Source: JBBQHX01 sp035306065 (lineage in GTDB: Bacteria > Gemmatimonadota > Gemmatimonadetes > Gemmatimonadales > Gemmatimonadaceae). Taken from it: a stretch of DNA of 29,094 nucleotides. Shown one piece after another: positions 22,799 through 29,094 of this stretch. The position numbers and the translations under genes are program-made. The notes beneath the pieces are model-generated. The model searched no databases, was not told the origin of the DNA, and was given only the letters and a program-made list of their open reading frames with translations. Every line of letters starts with the position of its first letter. The first letter of the stretch is position 1. The stretch is taken from positions 1-29,094 of the forward strand of contig DATGOL010000012.1 of assembly GCA_035306065.1 (NCBI GenBank), read 5' to 3'.

Positions 22799-22889
22799 TC
22801 GCGAGCCGCTGAATCACCGCTCCAGCACCTGCAGTCACCACTGCAGTCTCCGCTTCGAAAAACCGCCGCACCCCCTTCGAATACAACGT

Positions 22890-24101
22890 ATGACCTACTC
22901 ACCGGCGCGACCCGCCGCACGATTCGTCCGCTCCGGCCCGCGTGCACTTGTCGCCGTATCCGCCATCGCACTTTTCTCCGCCTGCAGCGAGCCCGAACAG
23001 CAGGCACCGCCTCCAGCGGAGGTAAAGGTCATCACCGTTGCCTCGGAACCCGTGTCCACGGTTATCGAAGTGCCGGGGCGCCTGCAGGCAATTCGCACCG
23101 CAGAGGTACGGGCGCGGGTCGATGGCATCGTTGAGCGCAGGCTTTACCAGGAAGGCTCGGACGTACGGCCAGGCCAGAGTCTCTTCGCCATAGACCAGCG
23201 CCCGCTGCGCGCACAACTCACTGCGGCACAGGCCAACCTCGCGCGATCCGAAGCCACTGCGGCAAACGCCGAGCAGGACATAAAGCGCTACGACGGCCTC
23301 GTGGGCAAGCAGGCTATCAGCCAGCAGGAGTATGACGCCGCCGTCGCGCGGCTTCGCACCGCCGAGGCAGACGTTGCCGCAGCCAGCGCACAGGTGGAAA
23401 CCGCTCGTCTCAACCTGAGCTATGCAACGGTCACCGCGCCCATCAGCGGTCGTGCAGGACGCGCAGCGGTTACCGAGGGAGCGCTGGTAAGCGCCGGACA
23501 GGGCACGCTGCTAACCCGCGTTGAGCAGCTTGACCCGATATTCGTGAACTTCTCCCAGTCGAATGCCGAGCTGCTCTCGATCAGGCGGGCGCTCGACGCC
23601 CGTCGCCGGTCCGGCGCGTCAGGCGCCGTGAAGGTACAGCTGGTGCTCGAGGACGGCACCCTTTACGACCGCACCGGTGAGCTGGACTTCCTGGACTTGA
23701 GCATTGACGCCGCAACGGGAACCGCAGGCCTGCGCGCAGAGATTCCGAATCCTCTCACGTACCTGCTGCCGGGACAGTTCGTTCGCGTGAGGCTGGACCT
23801 CGGCGACGAGGCAGACGCCATGCTGGTTCCGCAGCGTTCAGTCACGCTGAACGCGCAGGGTGGCACCGTCATGCTGGTTGGCGCAGACGGGATGACGGAG
23901 GTGCGCACGGTGACACTCGGCGCCCTGCGCGGCAACGACTGGGTCGTGCTGGATGGACTCAGCGCGGGTGATCGCGTGATCACCGATGGCCTGCAGAAGG
24001 TGCAGCCGGGCCAGCCGGTAACCGTTGCCGCGGAAGCAGCATCGGCGGACTCGTCGGTTACTACCGCAACGGCAGACAGCCTCTCGAGAGGCGCCACATG
24101 A
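22890..24101 (+). CDS. RND efflux periplasmic adaptor, lipoprotein (MexA/AcrA family, 403 aa)
   Basis: Links the RND permease and the outer-membrane channel. The signal peptide ends in the lipobox FSAC, with lipidated C32 followed by SEPE. The order of domains is typical: beta-barrel/lipoyl half (VEVPGRLQAIRTAEVRARVDGIVERRLYQEGSDVRPGQSLFAIDQRP, ~55-107), alpha-helical hairpin (~110-180, with QAISQQEYDAAVARLRTAEADVAAA), second lipoyl half (LSYATVTAPISGRAGRAAVTEGALVSAGQ), beta-barrel and membrane-proximal domain (LLPGQFVRVRLDLGDEADAMLVPQRSV). The end is Ala/Ser/Thr rich. The stop overlaps the permease start (ATGA), so translation is coupled. This is the first gene of the pump operon downstream of tetR. 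Confidence 0.97.
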   Translation: MTYSPARPAARFVRSGPRALVAVSAIALFSACSEPEQQAPPPAEVKVITVASEPVSTVIEVPGRLQAIRTAEVRARVDGIVERRLYQEGSDVRPGQSLFAIDQRPLRAQLTAAQANLARSEATAANAEQDIKRYDGLVGKQAISQQEYDAAVARLRTAEADVAAASAQVETARLNLSYATVTAPISGRAGRAAVTEGALVSAGQGTLLTRVEQLDPIFVNFSQSNAELLSIRRALDARRRSGASGAVKVQLVLEDGTLYDRTGELDFLDLSIDAATGTAGLRAEIPNPLTYLLPGQFVRVRLDLGDEADAMLVPQRSVTLNAQGGTVMLVGADGMTEVRTVTLGALRGNDWVVLDGLSAGDRVITDGLQKVQPGQPVTVAAEAASADSSVTTATADSLSRGAT

Positions 24102-27100
24102 ACTCACGCTTCTTCATCGATCGCCCCATCTTTTCGTGGGTGATCGCGCTATCGATACTGCTCGCGGGCGGCCTGGCGCTGATGGTGCTTCCCGTTGAGC
24201 AGTATCCGTCCATCGCACCTCCTTCACTCACTGTCAGTGCGGTGTACCCGGGCGCCAATGCGGCTGCGCTCGAGACGAACGTAACCCAGGTGCTCGAACA
24301 GGAGCTCAACGGCGTTGAAGGCTATCGCTACATGACGTCCACGAGCCGCTCCAACGGCCGGGCCCAGATCGCCGTCACGTTCGAACCGGGAACGGACATT
24401 GACGTTGCGCTCATGAACGTGCAGTCGCGCCTGCGCGCCGTTGAGTCCAGGTTGCCCGAAGATGTGCGTCGTCAGGGTGTCACCGTTCGCAAGGCCGGCG
24501 AAGGCTTCCTGATGATCGTTGCGATTACGTCGAAGTCCGGCGACATGCAGGCTATCGAGTTAGGCAACTTCGCGTATGCCAACGTGCGCGATGAGCTGTT
24601 GCGCCTGGACGGCGTTGGAGACATGCAGGTGTTTGCCTCTCCCTACGCCATGCGCGTGTGGCTCGACCCTGACAAGCTCGCCGCCTACGGCCTTTCCGCT
24701 GCGGACGCCCTGGCAGCGGTGCGCGAGCAGAACACCCAGTCTGCCGGCGGCTCGCTGGGAGCACAGCCACTTGCTGGTGACACCGAGCTCAATGCCACCA
24801 TCGTCACTCAGGGCCGCTTCACCGAGCCGGAACAGTTTGCGGCGATAATACTGCGTGCAAGTCCGGATGGATCGGTTATCCGACTTGGTGACGTTGCTCG
24901 CGTTGAGCTGGGTGCGCAGAACTACGCGTTCGGCATGGAGCTGGACGGGCAGCCGGCTGCAGGCATGGCCGTTCAGCTCGTGCCTGGTTCCAACGCACTC
25001 GAGGTAGCCGATGCGATAAAGGAACGCATGGCAGAGCTGGAAGCTTCCTTCCCGGAAGACATCACCTGGACGGTTCCATTCGACAGCACGCCTTTCATCA
25101 ACGCGTCCGTAAAATCCGTGGTGGAGACTCTCGTGGAAGCGATGATCCTCGTGTTCCTCGTGATGTTCCTGTTCCTGCAGAACTGGCGAGCAACCATCAT
25201 CCCTACCATCGTCGTTCCGGTTGCACTCGCGGGAGCCTGCCTGGGCCTCTGGGCACTTGGCTTCTCCATCAATGTTCTAACGCTGTTCGCCATGGTCATG
25301 GCAATCGGTATTCTCGTTGACGACGCCATCGTTGTCATCGAGAATGTCGAGCGCATAATGGCCGAGGAGCACCTGCCGCCTTACGAAGCCACAGTGAAGG
25401 CAATGGGACAGATCACGTCTCCCATCATCGGAATCACGATGGTGCTGGTTGCCGTGTTCATTCCAATGGCGTTCTTCCCGGGAACCACGGGCGCGATCTA
25501 CCGGCAGTTCTCGGTGACGCTGGCGATTTCGATTGCGTTCTCGGCCGTAATGGCGCTCACGCTCACTCCCGCGCTGTGCGCAACGTTGCTCAAGCCTCAC
25601 GTTGCCGGCAGCGAAGCGCCCAAGCGTCCGCTGGCGCGCTTTTTCGCGTGGTTCAACCAGTGGTTCGCACACTCCACCGATCGATACCAGAGGCAGGTAG
25701 GCAGCATCCTGTCACGCCCCGTTCGCTACCTCGCGGTGTTCGTGCTGCTGGTCGGCATCACCGGGCTTCTGTTCGTGCGCATGCCGGGCAGCTTCCTGCC
25801 CGAAGAGGACCAGGGAACGGTGATGGCCGCCATCCAGGCGCCGCCGGGAGCAACCACACAGCGCACCAACCTGGCAATCACGCAGGTGGAAGAGTTCTTC
25901 CATGCGCAGCCGCAGGTCAACAACATGATCGTGGTGCGTGGCTTCAGCTTCTTCGGACAGGGCCAGAACAACGCCATGTCCTTCATTCGCCTGCATCCGT
26001 GGGATGAGCGACATGGCGATGAGAACCACGCGCTCACGCTCGTTGAGCGTGCCACTGCGGCCCTTTCGGGCGTGAAGGAAGCAATGGTGATCGTGCTCAA
26101 CCCGCCATCTATCCAGGGATTGGGCGTTGCGAGCGGATTCACCTACAAGCTGCAGGATCGCGCGGGGCACGGACACGAGGCATTGCTGCAGGCGCGCAAC
26201 CAGATGCTCGGCCTGGCGTCGGCAAGCCCGCTGCTCACCGCGGTTCGCCCCGACGGGCAGCCTGACGAGCCGCAGCTCAGCGTGAATGTGGATCGCATTG
26301 CCGCACGAGCAATGGGTCTCTCGATCTCGGACATCAACAGCACGCTTGGCGTGATGTTCGGAAGCGCGTACGCCAATGACTTCAGCCGGGATGGACGCGT
26401 GCTCAACGTGCTCCTCTCCGCCGAGGCGCAGCACCGCATGACGCCTGACGATGTACTTGCGCTTCGAGTGCGCAATTCGCAGGGTGAAATGGTGCCATTC
26501 AGCGCCTTTACCACCGTGGAGTGGACTGCCGGTGCACCGCAGTTGGAGCGCTACAACGGCTACCCCTCCATGACGATTTCGGGCATGACCGCGCCGGGTC
26601 GTTCCACTGGAGAGGCAATGGACGAGATGGAGCGCCTCTCCGAACAGCTGCCTCAGGGCTTCGACTTCGAGTGGACCGGAATCTCCTACGAGGAACGAAT
26701 GGCCGGCGGCCAGATCGGCACCCTGCTCGCGCTCTCGCTGGTTGTGGTGTTCCTCCTGCTCGCAGCGCTTTATGAAAGCTGGACCGTTCCCATTTCCGTG
26801 CTGCTCGTGGTACCACTGGGCGTGCTCGGAGCCGTGGTCTTCTCCATGCTCCGCGGGCTCTCGGCAGACGTGTACTTCAACGTGGGGCTCATCACGATCA
26901 TCGGCCTCGCCGCCAAGAACGCAATTCTGATCGTGGAGTTCGCGAAGGAAGAGGAAGCGGCGGGGGTGGGCACGTACCAGGCAACCATGAACGCGGTAAA
27001 GCTGCGCCTTCGTCCGATCATCATGACGTCGCTCGCCTTCATACTCGGCATGATGCCGCTGGTGATTGCAACCGGCGCGAGCGCCGCGAGCCGGATTGCG

Positions 27101-27259
27101 GTGGGTACCGGTGTGGCAGGCGGAATGCTCACCGCAACCATTCTGGGCATCTACTTCATTCCCGTGTTCTACTTGTCAGTAAGACGCTGGCTCAGTCGTG
27201 AGCCTCGCCCCGCTGCGGACTCATCGCGTCACCTGGATCCGGAGCCGACACATGCGTAA
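24098..27259 (+). CDS. RND multidrug efflux permease, HAE-1 (AcrB/MexB) family (1053 aa)
   Basis: Proton-driven inner-membrane transporter of the tripartite pump. It starts MNSRFFIDRPIFSWVIALSILLAGGLALMVLPVEQYPSIAPP, the canonical HAE-1 N-terminus, and has 12 TM segments with two large periplasmic loops (~35-340 and ~560-870). The proton-relay Asp pair is D408-D409 (GILVDDAIVVIENVERIM), and the relay Lys lies in GLAAKNAILIVEFAKEEE. The length (1053) is normal. GAGAGG precedes the ATG by 6 nt, a weak ribosome site, and the start overlaps the adaptor stop. Substrates cannot be deduced from sequence alone. TM2-TM4 contain the usual FLFLQNWRATIIPTIVVPVALAG motif. Confidence 0.98.
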   Translation: MNSRFFIDRPIFSWVIALSILLAGGLALMVLPVEQYPSIAPPSLTVSAVYPGANAAALETNVTQVLEQELNGVEGYRYMTSTSRSNGRAQIAVTFEPGTDIDVALMNVQSRLRAVESRLPEDVRRQGVTVRKAGEGFLMIVAITSKSGDMQAIELGNFAYANVRDELLRLDGVGDMQVFASPYAMRVWLDPDKLAAYGLSAADALAAVREQNTQSAGGSLGAQPLAGDTELNATIVTQGRFTEPEQFAAIILRASPDGSVIRLGDVARVELGAQNYAFGMELDGQPAAGMAVQLVPGSNALEVADAIKERMAELEASFPEDITWTVPFDSTPFINASVKSVVETLVEAMILVFLVMFLFLQNWRATIIPTIVVPVALAGACLGLWALGFSINVLTLFAMVMAIGILVDDAIVVIENVERIMAEEHLPPYEATVKAMGQITSPIIGITMVLVAVFIPMAFFPGTTGAIYRQFSVTLAISIAFSAVMALTLTPALCATLLKPHVAGSEAPKRPLARFFAWFNQWFAHSTDRYQRQVGSILSRPVRYLAVFVLLVGITGLLFVRMPGSFLPEEDQGTVMAAIQAPPGATTQRTNLAITQVEEFFHAQPQVNNMIVVRGFSFFGQGQNNAMSFIRLHPWDERHGDENHALTLVERATAALSGVKEAMVIVLNPPSIQGLGVASGFTYKLQDRAGHGHEALLQARNQMLGLASASPLLTAVRPDGQPDEPQLSVNVDRIAARAMGLSISDINSTLGVMFGSAYANDFSRDGRVLNVLLSAEAQHRMTPDDVLALRVRNSQGEMVPFSAFTTVEWTAGAPQLERYNGYPSMTISGMTAPGRSTGEAMDEMERLSEQLPQGFDFEWTGISYEERMAGGQIGTLLALSLVVVFLLLAALYESWTVPISVLLVVPLGVLGAVVFSMLRGLSADVYFNVGLITIIGLAAKNAILIVEFAKEEEAAGVGTYQATMNAVKLRLRPIIMTSLAFILGMMPLVIATGASAASRIAVGTGVAGGMLTATILGIYFIPVFYLSVRRWLSREPRPAADSSRHLDPEPTHA

Positions 27260-28658
27260 TGCCGCGATAGTTGGCTCCGTGCTGGTGTTTGCGGCGTGTT
27301 CCCTTGCGCCCGCCCACACCAGGCCCGAACTGGCGTCTGCGCCGGAGTATCCGGCCGTATACGAGGGTGATTCTGCCACCGCCGGCACTTCCGCTTCCGA
27401 GATCGAGTGGCGTGAGTTCATTGTAGACGACAGGCTGGAGGCACTCATTGGCCTGGCGCTCGAGAACAATCGGGATCTCTCGATGTTTACGTCGCGCATA
27501 GATGAGGCTCGCGGTTTCTATCGTATTCAGGGTGCAGACAGGCTTCCCACCATCGGCGTGCGCGGGGATGCCACACGAACGCGCTCGGGCGCGGCTGCAT
27601 CCGGTGCGTCGGCCGGCAGTGACCCCGTAACGTTCGACCGTTACTCGATAGGCGTGGGCGCGTCGGTGTTCGAGCTGGATTTCTGGGGACGCGTGCGCAA
27701 CCTGTCCGAAGCTGCCCGTTCTCAGTATCTGGCAACGGTGCAGGCACAGCGCGCGTTTCGACTCTCGCTCATCAGACAGGTTGCGTCCACTTATCTGGCT
27801 TCGGTAGAGGCAGAAGAGCGGCTCAGGCTTGCGGAAGCAACCGTGGCAAGCCGCAGCGAGGGGCTCCGGATTGCACAGGTGCGCTTTGAGGCAGGAATAA
27901 CGTCCGGACTGGACTATCGTCAGGCGGAGTCGCTGCTCATGCAGGCGGAAACCCAGCTTGCCGGGCTGCGCCTGGCTCAGGCGCAGCTGCAGAATTCGCT
28001 CGCGGTTCTGGTTGGCTCCCGAGGCGGCGAAACCCTTCCTGCACCGCGTTCTCTCACTGAGCAGTCCAGCGGCATCAGGCTCGATCCCGGGTTGCCGTCG
28101 GACCTGCTGCTTGCCCGCCCGGACATCATTGCGGCCGAGGAGCAGCTCCGCGCTGCACGTGCGAACATCGGTGCGGCCAGGGCGGCATTCTTTCCGTCCA
28201 TCTCGCTCACAGGTAGCCTGGGGTTTGCCTCGAGTGATCTGGACAACCTGCTTGGAGACGACGGCCTCACCTGGAGCTTCGGCCCGTCGGTGAACCTTCC
28301 GATCTTCGATGGTGGTCGCAGGCGCGGAAACCTCACGGTGGCGGAGGCCCGCGAGGACATCGCGATCGCCAACTACGAGGTCACGGTGCAGGAAGCGTTT
28401 CGCGAGGTGGCAGATGCACTCGCCGGTCGCCGCTTTCTCGCCGAGCAGGTAGCCGCACAGGAGCGTGCAACGCAGGCACAGCGTGAGATCGCCGAACTGG
28501 CGCGAACCCGCTATGACGAAGGCGTTGTGGGGTACATCGAGGTGCTCGACGCCGAACGAAACCTGTTCTCCGCAGAGCAGGCGTTGCTGCAGTTGAGGAG
28601 GTCGGAGGCGGAGAACCTGGTAACGCTCTACGTGGTGCTTGGAGGCGGGCTCACCTGA
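27252..28658 (+). CDS. Outer-membrane factor lipoprotein, OprM/NodT family (468 aa)
   Basis: TolC-like outer-membrane exit channel of the RND pump. The ATG at 27252 is chosen since it follows GGAG by 8 nt and gives a lipoprotein signal peptide with lipobox FAAC (C16); the open frame extends 18 codons further upstream without need. The start overlaps the permease stop by 8 nt. Two homologous repeats of the OEP fold are visible (~55-245 and ~265-465), with the long helices AARSQYLATVQAQRAFRLSLIRQVASTYLASVEAEERLRLAEATV and the second-repeat AREDIAIANYEVTVQEAFREVADALAGRRF, and the motif LLLARPDIIAAEEQLRAARANIGAARAAFFPSISLTGSLG, which identifies OMFs. A stable hairpin follows 8 bp after the stop, closing the operon. 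Confidence 0.97.
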   Translation: MRNAAIVGSVLVFAACSLAPAHTRPELASAPEYPAVYEGDSATAGTSASEIEWREFIVDDRLEALIGLALENNRDLSMFTSRIDEARGFYRIQGADRLPTIGVRGDATRTRSGAAASGASAGSDPVTFDRYSIGVGASVFELDFWGRVRNLSEAARSQYLATVQAQRAFRLSLIRQVASTYLASVEAEERLRLAEATVASRSEGLRIAQVRFEAGITSGLDYRQAESLLMQAETQLAGLRLAQAQLQNSLAVLVGSRGGETLPAPRSLTEQSSGIRLDPGLPSDLLLARPDIIAAEEQLRAARANIGAARAAFFPSISLTGSLGFASSDLDNLLGDDGLTWSFGPSVNLPIFDGGRRRGNLTVAEAREDIAIANYEVTVQEAFREVADALAGRRFLAEQVAAQERATQAQREIAELARTRYDEGVVGYIEVLDAERNLFSAEQALLQLRRSEAENLVTLYVVLGGGLT

Positions 28659-28665
28659 CGCTCCG

Positions 28666-28715
28666 GCAGGCGGGCGGGGGCCCAGTTGACCTTGCAGGCT
28701 CCTGCCCCCGCCTGC
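28666..28715 (+). terminator. Terminator-like hairpin after the RND operon
   Basis: Left arm starting GCAGGCGG (28666 on, with a 4-nt bulge) and right arm GCCCCCGCCTGC (28704-28715) form a ~12-bp GC-rich stem around a 22-nt loop. A TTCGTTT tract follows about 10 nt later, weaker than a classical U run. Confidence 0.55.
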
Positions 28716-28759
28716 GTTACTGATTCGTTTCCGCTCCGTAGGCAGGTATTGACTTTCGG

Positions 28760-28773
28760 CCGTAATCATACGG
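28760..28773. promoter_or_regulatory. Palindrome CCGTA-ATCA-TACGG just upstream of the PAP2 gene
   Basis: A perfect 5-bp inverted repeat (extendable by a G-T and a G-C pair), ending 3 bases before the ATG at 28777, close enough to block ribosome or polymerase. TTGACT at 28749-28754 is the nearest -35-like box, but no good -10 is at the right distance. Confidence 0.35.
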
Positions 28774-28776
28774 TCG

Positions 28777-29094
28777 ATGACATCGCAGATTATCGCACGC
28801 CTCGATGCGAGCGACCGCGCAATATTCGCGCGCTGGACAGTAGCACCGCCCCCTCCCCTCGTCGCCAGGCTCTGGACCCTGGTGACGCACCTCGGAGGCT
28901 CCACAGCAACGATCCTCGCGGTTCTCCTGCCGGCATTCGTGTCGTTGTTCCTCACGCCTGACTTCGCGATACGCGTGAGGCAGGCGTCGCTGGCCGGCGC
29001 GCTTACCCTGCTGATCTCCCACCTGCTGGTGCAGGTGCTCAAGCGCACCGCCGGCAGGCCGCGTCCAAGTCCGGCAGACGCCCGTTGCCGCCTG
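28777..29094 (+). CDS. PAP2-family phosphatase, N-terminal part (106 aa, cut by window end)
   Basis: An open frame without stop runs from the ATG at 28777 to the last base. It encodes MTSQIIARLDASDRAIFARW..., a TLVTHLGGS motif (~35-43), a hydrophobic membrane helix (ATILAVLLPAFVSLFLTP), a second helix (SLAGALTLLISHLLVQV) and then KRTAGRPRP. The last matches the first PAP2 phosphatase signature Kx6RP (K with RP seven residues on). PAP2 enzymes are membrane phosphatases for lipid phosphates such as undecaprenyl diphosphate or phosphatidic acid, but the remaining PSGH and SRxxxxxHxxxD motifs lie beyond the window, so activity and substrate cannot be judged. It follows the RND operon terminator by ~60 bp and is probably a separate transcript. 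Confidence 0.85.
   Translation, partial: MTSQIIARLDASDRAIFARWTVAPPPPLVARLWTLVTHLGGSTATILAVLLPAFVSLFLTPDFAIRVRQASLAGALTLLISHLLVQVLKRTAGRPRPSPADARCRL

Noticed and set aside
27192..29048. Very long open frame on the minus strand opposite the outer-membrane factor gene (618 codons)
   Set aside because: It is a shadow of the OprM-type gene in GC-rich DNA: its translation has no recognisable domain, while the plus-strand frame has a lipobox, OEP repeats and operon context.

Overview
The window is a GC-rich, densely coded stretch of bacterial chromosome with 21 supported protein genes, two of them cut by the window edges. No RNA genes, insertion sequences, CRISPR arrays or phage genes were seen. 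It looks like a Gram-negative (diderm) bacterium: there are outer-membrane lipoproteins, a complete tripartite RND efflux pump and a LolA/NlpC/CapA-type envelope repertoire. The ADOP-type duplicated FtsX permease, secreted M28 peptidases with TolB-like propellers and the CX14CX2C form of QueE are the mix I associate with Gemmatimonadota (Acidobacteriota is the alternative). That assignment is inference from gene content, not a database result.

Layout. 1-132: tail of a DUF393/DCC-type protein. 195-4432 (minus strand): a lipoprotein of unknown role, a secreted M28 metallopeptidase and an SDR/epimerase fused to an extra C-terminal domain, probably one transcript. 4631-6141 (plus): queC-queE for 7-deazaguanine (queuosine precursor) synthesis, overlapping by ATGA and followed by a terminator-like hairpin. 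6286-6861: secreted NlpC/P60 hydrolase. 6964-8331 (minus): CapA-like metallophosphatase-fold protein.

8611-16992 (plus) is the most interesting block: a MacA-like adaptor, an ABC ATPase, a duplicated (ADOP/MacB-like) permease, a second and different ABC ATPase, a sigma-54-dependent NtrC-type response regulator and its histidine kinase. A very good sigma-54 (-24/-12) promoter candidate lies at 8447-8462 upstream of the adaptor, with a palindrome about 90 bp further up that could be the activator site. The block therefore looks like a self-regulated envelope-stress or export cassette. Its two internal spacers carry arrays of 7-nt repeats (CCTGACA type and AGTAGTN type) and a REP-like palindrome.

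17055-18984 (plus): an unknown 156-aa protein; then, behind a second strong sigma-54 promoter candidate (17751-17766), a membrane-anchored Ig-like (Big-type) protein translationally coupled to a signal peptidase II (LspA)-like membrane protein with a partly degenerate motif. A perfect 20-bp bidirectional terminator (19015-19061) separates it from the convergent 859-aa propeller/M28/Fn3 peptidase (19100-21679, minus).

21925-28658 (plus): TetR regulator followed by an RND pump operon (lipoprotein adaptor, HAE-1 permease, outer membrane factor) with overlapping genes. A promoter with an embedded TAGAC-N6-GTCTA operator candidate precedes the adaptor. The window ends in the N-terminal half of a PAP2 phosphatase (28777 to the edge). 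The strongest hypotheses are the sigma-54 circuit and the heteromeric-ATPase ADOP transporter; both rest on sequence reading alone.
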